57,811 nt of DNA from Sulfopaludibacter sp035606355. Lineage in GTDB: Bacteria; Acidobacteriota; Terriglobia; Bryobacterales; Bryobacteraceae. Below the pieces are notes generated by a model that made no database searches, was not told where the DNA came from, and was given only the letters and a program-made list of their open reading frames with translations. Made by a program: the position numbers and the translations under genes. Positions 35,550-45,219 of this stretch are shown here, piece after piece (position 1 is the stretch's first letter; each line of letters begins with the position of its first letter). The stretch covers positions 1-57,811 of the forward strand of contig DATNFO010000022.1 in assembly GCA_035606355.1 (NCBI GenBank), given 5' to 3'.

Positions 35550-38500
35550 ATGAGAGCACTGTTCGAAGTGAATGGGATGAGACTCTGGCGCCTCCGGGTA
35601 TTCGTTTGCCTGTGCGTGAGTGTCTGCTGTGCCGTTGGGGCTGTTCGCAAACCGCTGGGCCTGTATGCCCACGTGAACCAGAGCGATGCCGTCGGCAGCT
35701 ATCCAGGAAAAGCGCCCTCGGAATCGGTGTTGCATAGTTACCTGCAAAATCTTTACGCGGGATTGTTAGCAGACCCGGCGATCGCCGGAATTGCGTTCAC
35801 CGCTCACTGGGATAAGACGCAGCTTTCGAGCGGCACCGCGGCGGGCAGCTTCGACTGGAGCTACCTGGACGATGTCTTCGCGGCGGCGTCCGCCGCGCAC
35901 AAGACGGTCCAACTCCTGATGACGCCGGGAGTGGATGCGCCTTCATGGCTGATGGCGGAACTGCCGTCGTGCGATCCGCTGTTCACGAAGCGAAACGCGC
36001 CGGCCAATTGCGGTTCGGTTACTTTCACCGGGTATCCGGAGCAGCAACGAGCGGAAAGCAATGTTATGCCGCTGCCGTGGAATACGGTGTACCAGCAGGC
36101 GTGGACGGCGTTTCAGACAAGCCTGAATGCGCGCTACGGATCGAACCCCGCGTTAGTGGCCGTGGTGATTACGGGGCCGATCCTTGCGTCGGACGAGATG
36201 ATCTTGCCGACGACCGTCAATACCACGGCGGCGCAGCCCTCCGGACTGGCTCCGGACGATATGTGGGCGGTTCTAATTCAACATTCATTTCCAACAAACG
36301 CAGCCTACCAGAAGAGCGACCAGGTCTTTATCGATGCGTGGAAACAGGCGATCGATGCAGCGGAGAGTATCTTCACAGACGTGACGCTGTTCCTGGGTCC
36401 CGACGCAGGTAATGACTTCCCCACTTTTGGCCTGACGTCGGTAACGCCGCACGCAGACAACACGCTGTTTGCGGTGGAGTGCTCCAGCGCACCGAAGGAG
36501 CAATTGGTTTCGTGCGAAGCCAAGACGGAGATCCTATCGTATTTTGTGGCCGTCGCGGGGTCGAATGTGAAGGGCACGCAAGTTGGAGGAATGACGGCGT
36601 CGAGCCCGCTCACAAATGGCAACATCGGAGTACCGGGCGTGAAGACTCTGACGTCGCTTACACCGGCGCCGGCGGTTCCGTTCATGGGCGGAGCGGAGTT
36701 CGATTACGCGATTTCGCAAAGCAGCACGATGCAGGAGACGGGGTGTCCAGTAAGAAACGGCACATGCCCGGGGATGACGATCGAAGAAGCGGCCTACAAC
36801 GTCATGACCGTCTTCTTCGATCAAACGCCGGCAGCCGCGTTTTATGGCGGCACAGTCGGGACGGAGCCAATACAATACCTGGACGTTCCGTTCATCGACC
36901 TGCAATACGCACAGTCCACTCCGTGTCCGGCGACGCCGAGTCCGTTCCTGGGAAATACGTCGCTCCAGGACCTATATGCACGGGCGAGCCGCGACCTGTT
37001 GGCAATGGCCGGACAGACGACGCCACCGCTGCCGGCATCGACGTGCCCGAAAGCCGTGTCAGCGCCGGCGATCACTCTGGTGGCGAACGCGGAGGGGGAA
37101 GCGCAGGTGATTGCGCCGAACACCTGGGTGGAGATTAAGGGATCGAATCTCACACCGCCCGGCGATATGCGCGCATGGCAGGGGTCCGATTTCGCCGGCG
37201 GTACGATGCCAAAGCAACTGGACGGCGTTGGCGTGACCGTAAACGGCAAATCAGCCTTTGTTTATTACATCAGCCCCACGCAGATCAACATTCTCACTCC
37301 GCCCGACGTGCTGCCCGCTTCCGCACAGATCGTCGTGAACAACAACGGCAGCGCGAGCACCCCTTTTACCGCGCAAGCGCAGCCGATTTCGCCGTCGTTC
37401 TTCGTCCTCGATAGCCAGCATGTCGCAGCGGTGCATCTGAACGGCGACTTGGTGGGGGCAGCGAGCCTCTCCGTGCCCGGCTACACATTCTCTCCCGCGA
37501 AACCCGGCGAACTGATCCAGATCTACGCCAATGGGTTTGGGCCGACCTCGACCCCGGTGGTTCCGGGCGCAGTGACTCAAGGCGGCACACTCTCGCCGTT
37601 GCCCGTCGTGAAAATTGGCGGAACCGCGGCGACGGTACAGTTCGCTGGACTGGTGTTTCCCGGCGAGTTTCAATTCAACGTTGTGATCCCACCCAAGCTG
37701 ACGGGCGGCGATCAGTCCATCGTGGCCACCTACAACGGCGCGACTACGCAGGCGGGCACAGTGATAACCATTGCGGGCGCAATCGCACCCACGTCAGTCA
37801 CCTACTACGTTTCTACCAGCGGAAACGATTCCTGGAGTGGCACGCTCGCAGCTCCTAATGGCGCGAATTCCGATGGTCCCTTTGCCACGTTCGATCGTGC
37901 TCGGGCCGTTGTTCAAACGCTCAACAAGAACGGACTTACGCAGATCACCGTTCAATTCCGCGGCGGGACCTACACTCTTCCCGCCACCGTACAGTTCACA
38001 TCGGCAGATTCGGGAAGCGCTTCGGTGCCGATCGTCTATCAGAATTATCCCGGCGAGACGCCCGTGTTCAGCGGCGGAATGCGTGTTTCGAATTGGACCA
38101 GCATCGGCGCCGGCGCCTGGAAGACGAGCCTGCCGGCATCCACACAGTATTTTCAGAATCTGTTCTACAACGGAGCCCGCCGCCTGCGTCCGCGGCTTGG
38201 GGCGAACGCGGCGAATCCGCTGGGAACGTATTACCGCATCGCCAACACCGTGTTCCTGAACGCGCCGGCGCCACCCGCAGCCGCGCCAGACCCAAACTGC
38301 GCAGTTTACATCGACGGCAGCGGATGGGAGTGTTTCGACCGGTTCCAATACGCTACGACCGACCCGATTGCGGGCACCTGGAAGAACCTGGTTTCGGCAA
38401 CCGGCAATCCCTGCGGACAGCCCGCCGGAAATCAGGCCATTGCGGGCGATATCGAGGTTCTCGTTTGGGAGCAATTCAGCACTTCCAAACTGCGGGTCAG

Positions 38501-40187
38501 TTGTGTCGACGCAGCGAACCGGATTGTGTACATGACGGGACGGACGGGGATGTCTCAAACCAATTCCAGCGAGGAAGGCTTCATCCAGGGCAATCGTTAC
38601 TTAGTAGAGAATGTGCAGGATTCGCTCACCCAGCCGGGGCAGTGGTTCCTGGACCGGTCTTCGACACCGTGGACGCTCACTTACCTGTCGAATTCCGGCG
38701 AGAATCCGAACAACGATACGGTGATCATTCCGCAGCTCACACAGCTTTTGGTAGCGACGAATTTGCAGTACGTCACGTTTCAGGGCGTTACGTTCGAGCA
38801 CGACAACTACACGCTGCCCTTCGCCGGCCATATTTCGATGGAGCTAGAGCCCGACATCAGCGCAGCTGTTTCGTTTCAGAATTCGCAGCACATCACATTT
38901 GACTCCGGGACGGTGAGGCAAACATCGGGAACCGGTCTAGAGATCATTCCGTGCATCAATCCGACATCGCCGGCCTACTGCGCGGGGACCGACATCAACG
39001 CGTTAGTGACGGACAATGTGGTGCAGGACAGCGCCTTCTACGACACCGGCGCTTTGGGAATCCGCGTCGGCAACCCGTTTCAGCCGGCCGACACCGACGC
39101 CAATGTTCCCCAATCGACAACGGTACGGAACAACGTCGTGGAAGGCTACGGACGCGTGGTTCCGGCCTCGTTTGGCATCGGGCAAGGGATGGGGCACGAC
39201 AACCTGTATACGCACAACGATGTCTATGACGGCTACCACTGCGCCATCTCCACGTCTCAGAGCATCGCCGAAACGACGATGCCTGCGGGGATCGGCAATG
39301 CGAACAATGTGATCTCGTTCAATCACGTCTACAACCTGCTGCAGGGGATTATGAACGATGGCGGATCGATTCGCATCGACGGCGGCAACTCCGTTTTCAC
39401 GGCCGCGGGCAATAAGATCCTCAATAACAAAATTCACGATGTGACCGACGCATCGATCATGGATTCGAACGGATACGGCGGACACGGAGTGTATCTGGAC
39501 GACGCCACCGGGTTGGTGGACGTGGAGAACAATCTGGTGTATCGCGTCTCCGGATTCGGCGTGTACACACCACACGGTCCGGCTTTGCAGAACCAGCCAA
39601 ATACGGTGAGGAACAACATCCTGGCTTATGCACGCCTGGCGATGGTGGCGGTGGGAGACCCGTACAAGAAAACCGGCACGTTTACCGTGATTCCCCAGTC
39701 CTTCGTCTATACCAATAACCTGTTCTACTTCGATCGGACAAACAACTCCAGCCCGAAATTCTTTGCGCAGGGCGGGTGCCTGTACACCTCGGGCTCGCCG
39801 TTTACTCAATTCCAGATGTGGAGGAGCAATCTGTACTGGCGCACGGATGGCACTTTTGCGAACGACCCCAAAGGGTTCTCAGTGCAGCCGAATTCCGGTA
39901 CCGGCCCGCAAGCCCCGTGTAGCGGCAACTTGAACGACTATACATTCTATACGTTCGCCGGGTGGCAGCAAAACATTGGAGAAGACCTGCAGAGCGTCGT
40001 GCAAAACCCGGGATTCAAGAATCCAGCGTACCCCGCGGACGATTATTCGCTGCCGCAAGGATCGCCGGGTGTGGGATTCGTGGTATTCGACCCGAACCAA
40101 GCAGGCCGGTCCAATCCCGTACTGAAACCTCCAGCGGTTCCCGCCACCTTCCCAACTAAGCTCTTCAATCCGGCGACGGATTACTGA
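35550..40187 (+). CDS. Giant secreted multidomain protein: glycosidase-like barrel, TIGR03437-type module, parallel beta-helix
   Basis: A 1545-residue protein starting at ATG 35550 with TAAGGA upstream. After a signal peptide (about 1-31), residues 32-500 resemble a TIM-barrel glycosidase-type domain (GLYAHVNQSDAVG, HWDKTQLSSG, GFDWS-like stretches). Residues 505-745 carry the TIGR03437 pattern (WVEIKGSNLTPPGD, YYISPTQINILTPPDVLP, LIQIYANGFGP). From about 750 comes YYVSTSGNDSWSGTL, the classic opening of right-handed beta-helix polysaccharide-active proteins, with many asparagine-rich turns. It probably binds or cleaves a polysaccharide outside the cell. An internal TIGR03437 module is notable. 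Confidence 0.75.
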   Translation: MRALFEVNGMRLWRLRVFVCLCVSVCCAVGAVRKPLGLYAHVNQSDAVGSYPGKAPSESVLHSYLQNLYAGLLADPAIAGIAFTAHWDKTQLSSGTAAGSFDWSYLDDVFAAASAAHKTVQLLMTPGVDAPSWLMAELPSCDPLFTKRNAPANCGSVTFTGYPEQQRAESNVMPLPWNTVYQQAWTAFQTSLNARYGSNPALVAVVITGPILASDEMILPTTVNTTAAQPSGLAPDDMWAVLIQHSFPTNAAYQKSDQVFIDAWKQAIDAAESIFTDVTLFLGPDAGNDFPTFGLTSVTPHADNTLFAVECSSAPKEQLVSCEAKTEILSYFVAVAGSNVKGTQVGGMTASSPLTNGNIGVPGVKTLTSLTPAPAVPFMGGAEFDYAISQSSTMQETGCPVRNGTCPGMTIEEAAYNVMTVFFDQTPAAAFYGGTVGTEPIQYLDVPFIDLQYAQSTPCPATPSPFLGNTSLQDLYARASRDLLAMAGQTTPPLPASTCPKAVSAPAITLVANAEGEAQVIAPNTWVEIKGSNLTPPGDMRAWQGSDFAGGTMPKQLDGVGVTVNGKSAFVYYISPTQINILTPPDVLPASAQIVVNNNGSASTPFTAQAQPISPSFFVLDSQHVAAVHLNGDLVGAASLSVPGYTFSPAKPGELIQIYANGFGPTSTPVVPGAVTQGGTLSPLPVVKIGGTAATVQFAGLVFPGEFQFNVVIPPKLTGGDQSIVATYNGATTQAGTVITIAGAIAPTSVTYYVSTSGNDSWSGTLAAPNGANSDGPFATFDRARAVVQTLNKNGLTQITVQFRGGTYTLPATVQFTSADSGSASVPIVYQNYPGETPVFSGGMRVSNWTSIGAGAWKTSLPASTQYFQNLFYNGARRLRPRLGANAANPLGTYYRIANTVFLNAPAPPAAAPDPNCAVYIDGSGWECFDRFQYATTDPIAGTWKNLVSATGNPCGQPAGNQAIAGDIEVLVWEQFSTSKLRVSCVDAANRIVYMTGRTGMSQTNSSEEGFIQGNRYLVENVQDSLTQPGQWFLDRSSTPWTLTYLSNSGENPNNDTVIIPQLTQLLVATNLQYVTFQGVTFEHDNYTLPFAGHISMELEPDISAAVSFQNSQHITFDSGTVRQTSGTGLEIIPCINPTSPAYCAGTDINALVTDNVVQDSAFYDTGALGIRVGNPFQPADTDANVPQSTTVRNNVVEGYGRVVPASFGIGQGMGHDNLYTHNDVYDGYHCAISTSQSIAETTMPAGIGNANNVISFNHVYNLLQGIMNDGGSIRIDGGNSVFTAAGNKILNNKIHDVTDASIMDSNGYGGHGVYLDDATGLVDVENNLVYRVSGFGVYTPHGPALQNQPNTVRNNILAYARLAMVAVGDPYKKTGTFTVIPQSFVYTNNLFYFDRTNNSSPKFFAQGGCLYTSGSPFTQFQMWRSNLYWRTDGTFANDPKGFSVQPNSGTGPQAPCSGNLNDYTFYTFAGWQQNIGEDLQSVVQNPGFKNPAYPADDYSLPQGSPGVGFVVFDPNQAGRSNPVLKPPAVPATFPTKLFNPATDY

Positions 40188-40286
40188 GAGGCTTACGGAC
40201 TTGGTGAAATGAGCCACGCCGGGTTTCAGAATTGATTTGCGTATTGCACGGTGGCGGCATATGATTTTTCGGCTTCGGAGGAGCCA

Positions 40287-41984
40287 ATGCCAGATTCGCG
40301 GGTGCTTCATCGTTCTCGCCTCACCTCCCCGGCGAGGCTCGCGTTTGCTCTTACGATCGGCGTTCTCTCGGTTTCGGCCTCCGCAATGGCACAATCGCCG
40401 ACGGACGCGCCGATTCAGAATCTGGCTACTGATTCCCACGGAACGACACTCTATTTCACCACCTCGCTCCGCCAGCGCGGCACGACGCAATCGGGTATTT
40501 CCAAGGTATTCGGACTCAGTGGAACACAGCTCCGATTGATACAGGGAAGCTCGTTCAATACCGTCATTCCCGGTGCGCCGATCTATCTTCGTCCCTCGGT
40601 GAGCGGGGATGAAAAGGTCCTCGCGATCAATTGGTACGCCTACTGCCTGGGGGGAAGTTTCTGTCTGTTTCAGAATTCGAATTCGACGCTCATACGAACG
40701 CCCAGCGGTGATATGCCCCTCGCCGGTGTCGCGGAGGTCAGCCGCAACGGCCGCTTCGTATTACAGTACGGCACCGGCCACCCGGGAGCGCCGGGCTTTC
40801 CGGACGTTCCTGGACAGGTGAATTTACTCGACCTTACAAGCGCGACAATGACCCAGGTCGGACAAGACCTCGGGGGCAGTGGCCGCCACGTCGCCAATGA
40901 CGGAACGACATTGATCCGGACCGGTTCCACTTTCCAATTGGTCGGGCCGAACGGGGCTGTTCCAGTCACTCCCGCGTTCCCCATCGTCGATGTGCAGTTG
41001 TCAGCCGATGCGGGCAAGGTTGTTTACGACACTACCCCAACGGGTGGAGGCATTCGCCTGCTTGACGTGGCGAGCGGCGCGGACCGCCTGCTGACGACGG
41101 GCTCTTTTCCCACTCTCGCCGATGATGGGCGGCGTTTTTCCTACCTGAACGGGAACCAGGCATGGCTCGGCGACGCGCTTTCAGGACCCATTGCCGCACT
41201 CACGAATGAAGCGGAAGGTATTGCCGATCAAACGATCACCGGCGATGGAACTACTGTTTTCGCTGCCACGTATAGTGGGAGGGTCTTGTCAATTGACAGC
41301 GGCAGCGGGAAAGTGACGCAACTCCTCGATTCCCCGCCGGCGAAATTTCTCCAACTCGCGGCAACGCCAGTGCCGGGCTCGTACAATTGGCTGATAGGCA
41401 CGAACGATTCGTCGCTTCAGATTCGCGTGAATGGCGCACCCGTGATCCGACTCGGCGCCCTCCCGGACCGGGTCCCGTTTCAACTGCCCTGGGAAGTTGC
41501 ACCCGACCCGTCGGCAGTCACCGTTGTGTGGGGGGCCGAGCCGGCTTGGGAGCAATTAGTCGCCACAGGAGTTGCAGCCGTGGCGGGAGTAACGCTGAAC
41601 CTCGATTCCGCATACGACGCGGGCATCCATCAGGACTGGTCGAGGTTGGTCACCAAGAGTGATCCTGCCCGTCCCGGCGAGATCATTCATATGTACGGAA
41701 CAGGTTGGGGGCCGGTCGATGGCGTCGTGACGTCGGGGCAACCCACACCTGCGGATCGCCTATACGAAATCACGGCGCCATGCCAGTGGAGCGCTATGGG
41801 CGACTTCGGACAGCCGGAAAGGCCGTTCGATGTGTTGTTCGCCGGACTCGCGCCGGGGCTGATCGGGCTTTATCAACTCGACTTCCTCATCCCGCTCGAT
41901 TGGTCGTCCACGGTGTTTAACGCCGGCTGCCGGACGCCGGAGGGAGTTTTTGGCTTTGCGGCATCGGTTCCGGTCGCACAATAG
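40287..41984 (+). CDS. Secreted propeller-like protein with TIGR03437-related C-terminus
   Basis: A 565-residue exported protein. I chose ATG 40287 since GGAGG lies just upstream; the frame is open to 40251. A signal peptide (SPARLAFALTIGVLSVSASA and onward) is followed by blade-like repeats (IQNLATDSHGTTLYF, PSVSGDEKVLAI, DVQLSADAGKVVYD) that suggest a beta-propeller. The C-terminal portion (PGEIIHMYGTGWGPVDGVV, FAGLAPGLIGLYQLDFLIP) follows the TIGR03437 pattern. It starts 100 bases after the giant beta-helix protein and may be co-expressed. Its function is unknown. Confidence 0.7.
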   Translation: MPDSRVLHRSRLTSPARLAFALTIGVLSVSASAMAQSPTDAPIQNLATDSHGTTLYFTTSLRQRGTTQSGISKVFGLSGTQLRLIQGSSFNTVIPGAPIYLRPSVSGDEKVLAINWYAYCLGGSFCLFQNSNSTLIRTPSGDMPLAGVAEVSRNGRFVLQYGTGHPGAPGFPDVPGQVNLLDLTSATMTQVGQDLGGSGRHVANDGTTLIRTGSTFQLVGPNGAVPVTPAFPIVDVQLSADAGKVVYDTTPTGGGIRLLDVASGADRLLTTGSFPTLADDGRRFSYLNGNQAWLGDALSGPIAALTNEAEGIADQTITGDGTTVFAATYSGRVLSIDSGSGKVTQLLDSPPAKFLQLAATPVPGSYNWLIGTNDSSLQIRVNGAPVIRLGALPDRVPFQLPWEVAPDPSAVTVVWGAEPAWEQLVATGVAAVAGVTLNLDSAYDAGIHQDWSRLVTKSDPARPGEIIHMYGTGWGPVDGVVTSGQPTPADRLYEITAPCQWSAMGDFGQPERPFDVLFAGLAPGLIGLYQLDFLIPLDWSSTVFNAGCRTPEGVFGFAASVPVAQ

Positions 41985-42021
41985 TACTTAGCGGAGATTC
42001 ATGAAACCATAGCCGTGCGCC

Positions 42022-42379
42022 ATGAACCCAAAGCCCCCTGCGTTCGCTTCGGACAAGACCGGCTTCGCGCCCGGTGCAAGTTACCTCGAACTGATCGACC
42101 TGTTGCAATCGCAGGGCGCCAATACCCGAGAAGACACCAGAGAGATCTTCCGACGGGTCGTCTTCAGCATTCTGATTCACAATACTGACGATCACTTCCG
42201 CAACCATGGCTTCTTCATTGGGGAGCGAGGTATTTACCCTTTCTCCAGCGTTCGATTTGAATCCTTCGATTGAGCGGGACGAACTCTCACTGGCCATTAA
42301 CGAAGTCGGTTCTTCCGCGTGCGATGTGTCAATCGGCGCCGGCGTTCGAGATAGCAGCGCCATGAGAATGCGACTCTGA
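42022..42379 (+). pseudogene. HipA-type kinase fragment with frameshift
   Basis: The first frame gives SYLELIDLLQSQGANTREDT, RRVVFSILIHNTDDHFRNHG and then GIYP. After about 42241 the similarity moves to another frame (SPAFDLNPSIERDELSLAIN) and ends at a stop at 42377-42379. Joined, this is the catalytic C-terminal half of HipA, the Ser/Thr kinase of HipAB toxin-antitoxin systems. The N-terminal half and any HipB are absent. A single extra base explains the frameshift. Confidence 0.8.
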
Positions 42380-42452
42380 AAACGTCATGTATGGAGCACG
42401 CACTTGCGGTGGTGTTGGCTGCTGGGGCGGGCCGCCCACCTCAGCGTGCTCT

Positions 42453-42871
42453 TCATAGCGACCACCTGTTTGCGCGGATGGATCGTCTTAGTGCGTACGA
42501 AGCAAAGACGAACGCCATAACGAGAATCGGATCGAAGTTATCCCAGGTATTGCCACCGCCATTCAGATGTGAATAGAACGCCAGTGAAAGGTCGATCGCG
42601 AGACCAGCATAAACCCACTCGGTCAATCGAGGAAAATTAGGGATCAGAAGACCCACGCCCCCAAGGATGTGCGTCACGCCAATCAGAGGATGATATAGAG
42701 CGGGTACCCGAGCTGCTGATTGACGATCCTCCATTCGCCGGGATCGTGTACTAGATATAAGCTTGCGAAGTACACCCAAATGAAGGCGACGAGGCCGGTT
42801 GTCAGCATCGCCGCTATTTGAGTTGCTCGACCTGACCGGGCGGGTTTATCTATCGTGTGTTCAGCTTTCAT
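42453..42871 (-). pseudogene. DoxX-like membrane protein gene, frameshifted
   Basis: The N-terminal frame (MKAEHTIDKPARSGRATQIA through LGYPLYIIL) stops near 42683. The continuation in another frame (GVTHILGGVGLLIPNFPRLT, EWVYAGLAIDLSLAFYSHLN) is its natural partner. Together they make a four-helix DoxX-family protein of about 135 residues. A one-base deletion near 42685 would account for the break. It could be a true inactivation or a sequencing error. Its start is 16 bases beyond the stop of the NmrA-like gene. Confidence 0.75.
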
Positions 42872-42887
42872 ATTGCTTGCCCCGGAC

Positions 42888-43760
42888 CTACGCGTTGCCG
42901 GAGTTCTGCGCGGCCGCAAACACATCGCGTGCGGACGTCGTACCCGCTACGTGCTCCGTACCCGTGATTCCCAGGCGCATCCATCCCGCGTTAACACTCT
43001 CAAACATTTCCTCGGCAGGTCCGGTGTGGCCCTTGGGGATACCGAACTGCTCGAACGCTTCCGCCCACCCTGCACGCGGGACTGCAAAGGCTCTTACGTC
43101 GCGTTTTAGGACTTCACCCAATTGTTCCGCCACTTCATCCGCGCTTACCATCGAACCCAGCTCGATAACGCGATGCCCTGACCACGCCGGCCCGGTCAGA
43201 AGGTTCGCCACTTCTGCGCCAATGTCGTCTGACGCGACCATTGTCGATTTTCGGTTTGTAGGATCGTAGAAGACCGGCAGTGTTCCACCCTGGGCGGCCT
43301 GTAGGCCGAAAAGAAAGTTTTCGAAAAAGCCACCCGCGCGGACAAATGCAACCGGAGATGGCAGGCTGCGAAAGCCTTGCTCCAAGAGTGACAAGGCCGT
43401 AATCATCCCCAGCCCGCTTGTTCTGTTCGCGCCCATTGAAGAGAGCGCTACCACCCGCGGCGGCGCTACCCTGGTCAGCGCCTCGACATAGTTTGCAATC
43501 ACACCCTTTGCTTCTCTGAAATCGGGCGAGGGCGCCCACACAGCCGGCAACATAACGAACGCGCCCTCGACGCCTTCGAGCGCTGCCTCTATGGATGTCG
43601 CATCGTTCCAGTCTCCATCCACCAACTCCACACCTCGGTCTGCCCACTTCGTCGCTTCCTCGCGATTGCGCACCAGTGCTCGCACCTGTTTCCCCTGCTT
43701 CAGCAGATGCCGCGCGGTGGCGCCCCCAACTTTTCCAGTGATTCCCATGACTAAATACAT
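42888..43760 (-). CDS. NmrA-like NAD(P)-binding protein
   Basis: A 290-residue atypical SDR/NmrA-family protein. It opens with the dinucleotide motif MGITGKVGGATARHLL, has an acidic and basic pair after the second strand (ALVRNREEA), and a family-typical VVALSSMGAN segment. It lacks the YxxxK catalytic pair and so may sense or use NAD(P)H in quinone or thiol chemistry. ATG 43760 has GGAG nine bases upstream. It lies divergently from a TetR-family regulator with an operator-like dyad between them, a usual arrangement for a repressed oxidoreductase. Confidence 0.82.
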   Translation of the reverse strand: MYLVMGITGKVGGATARHLLKQGKQVRALVRNREEATKWADRGVELVDGDWNDATSIEAALEGVEGAFVMLPAVWAPSPDFREAKGVIANYVEALTRVAPPRVVALSSMGANRTSGLGMITALSLLEQGFRSLPSPVAFVRAGGFFENFLFGLQAAQGGTLPVFYDPTNRKSTMVASDDIGAEVANLLTGPAWSGHRVIELGSMVSADEVAEQLGEVLKRDVRAFAVPRAGWAEAFEQFGIPKGHTGPAEEMFESVNAGWMRLGITGTEHVAGTTSARDVFAAAQNSGNA

Positions 43761-43857
43761 GCCCGTTTTCTCCTTTTGCCTCGTATTTGGCCGCCCATCC
43801 AAATGAGTGGCCTGACCATTGGACGGCCACAAAAACCATCGGTCGCAAAATAATCAA

Positions 43858-43895
43858 TGGTTACTAACCAATGGTTGTAAATGATCCCATGGTTG
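43858..43895. promoter_or_regulatory. Candidate TetR operator with repeated TGGTT half-sites
   Basis: TGGTTACTAACCA (43858-43870) is a perfect palindrome around a central C. The half-site TGGTTG recurs at 43872 and 43890, 18 bases apart. The cluster lies between the divergent NmrA-like and TetR genes, where the regulator would be expected to bind both promoters. Confidence 0.5.
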
Positions 43896-43928
43896 TTAAA
43901 AGTTCCAAAAGCGACTATCCTGATCGAA

Positions 43929-44609
43929 GTGGCATCCACATCACCAAGTCGCCGGGGAGAGCGCAAGGAAAGGCTGCGGGGCGAAATCCTTGCGGTTGCC
44001 GGCAAGATGTTTGCGGAACGGGGCTACGAAGCCGTGACGCTTCGCGCGATCGCTGAAGAGATCGGCTATACGCACGCCGTGATCTACCAGCATTTCCCTG
44101 ACAAATGGCATATCCTTGCCGAGTTGAGCAGCGAGACGATCGGTCTGCTGATTCAGGACTTCGACGCGACTGCCGCTAAACATCCCGCACCGAAGGAGCG
44201 TCTCTTTGCGACCTCACGCGGCTTCATTCAGTTCTGCACCGCCCACCCGCAGCAGTTCCGTAACGTCTTCTTCGGTCCTGAGAACCGCAACGGTGTCCGC
44301 GCGGGGCAATATATCGACGACATTGGCAAGCCTTTGTTCCAACGTTTCGTACAGCTCTTTTTCGATGTTGCCAGGCAGGAAGGATTGCCAGGCAGGGATG
44401 ACATAGTGGTAGCCCACACCTGGTGGTACACGATCTTCGGCCTCGCCACGCTCATGGTGATCCAAGGGGTTGTGCCTGACCGGCCTGAGCAGACTCTGGT
44501 GGTCGAGCAAACGATCGCTACGCTTTGGGCGGGCGTTCAGGTTGTTCCACGATTGCCGAAGAGGGCGGCCTCCAAGCGGTCCGGCCGATCCAGCGACGCA
44601 AAGCAATAG
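43929..44609 (+). CDS. TetR/AcrR family transcriptional regulator
   Basis: A 226-residue regulator from GTG 43929; ATG 43881 is possible but lies inside the putative operator. The N-terminal helix-turn-helix is clear (ILAVAGKMFAERGYEAVTLR, AIAEEIGYTHAVIYQHFPDK). The C-terminal part (FIQFCTAHPQQFRNVFF, WWYTIFGLATLMVIQG) resembles a WHG-type ligand-binding domain. It most likely represses the divergent NmrA-like gene and itself in the absence of a small ligand. The C-terminal tail is rich in Arg, Lys and Ser. Confidence 0.87.
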   Translation: MASTSPSRRGERKERLRGEILAVAGKMFAERGYEAVTLRAIAEEIGYTHAVIYQHFPDKWHILAELSSETIGLLIQDFDATAAKHPAPKERLFATSRGFIQFCTAHPQQFRNVFFGPENRNGVRAGQYIDDIGKPLFQRFVQLFFDVARQEGLPGRDDIVVAHTWWYTIFGLATLMVIQGVVPDRPEQTLVVEQTIATLWAGVQVVPRLPKRAASKRSGRSSDAKQ

Positions 44610-44744
44610 CAGCTCTTTCTGATCAGGAATCGTCGGAGGTGTGCCCGCGGCGTACCAGGGGAAGAAAGCGACTTCTGCGGCTGAAGAGGTCGGCATCGTC
44701 ACGTCGGGCTGTGAACGGCTTTGCCGCGGTCGCCCGTTGGCAGG

Positions 44745-45140
44745 TTAGGATCGACGCGCGAATGCGGCGGTCGGACCACCGGCAGCGTCGGCCTCGTCCC
44801 CGAGGCCCATGCCTGCAATTAGACCGCTGTTCATAGTGAATACGTGGAGAACTTCGCTGTCGGACAGAACATCCCCGTGAAGGTTCCTGACGAGTTGGTG
44901 CACCCTGACGCGGACCTTGCCTCCGGCTTCCTTAGTGATTGCCAGCGGTTCGACGAGGACATCGAACTCGCCCCATTGCCGGGTCCAATAGGTGCGGATC
45001 TGTTCCTTTCCAACAACTCTGCCGCCCTCTGAAGCCCTGGGCCAGTTCACGTCTTCGGTCATCAGTGCCAATGCACAGTCGATGTCCCGCCTGTTGAAGG
45101 CGGCGTACGCCTTTTCAATAAGGGCCTTCGTGTCTTCCAT
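44745..45140 (-). CDS. SnoaL-like/NTF2-fold protein
   Basis: A 131-residue cone-fold protein of the SnoaL/NTF2 superfamily. ALIEKAYAAFNRRDIDCALA, LMTEDVNWPR and the later HVFTMNSGLIAGM are typical. Members may be isomerases, hydrolases or non-enzymatic ligand binders, and the pocket residues are too variable for a substrate call. The last 15 residues are low-complexity. A second SnoaL-like gene lies 79 bases upstream on the same strand. Confidence 0.75.
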   Translation of the reverse strand: MEDTKALIEKAYAAFNRRDIDCALALMTEDVNWPRASEGGRVVGKEQIRTYWTRQWGEFDVLVEPLAITKEAGGKVRVRVHQLVRNLHGDVLSDSEVLHVFTMNSGLIAGMGLGDEADAAGGPTAAFARRS

Positions 45141-45219
45141 ACAATCTCCTGCTGCGCCTGGAATATTCGGTATTCGGCCAGTTGCTCAATCCATGCCATC
45201 GTTTTCTCCGGCTCGCCCA

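Noticed and set aside
35861..36061. Small minus-strand gene inside the giant secreted protein gene
   Set aside because: No ribosome site or family pattern, and it is fully contained in a well-supported gene.
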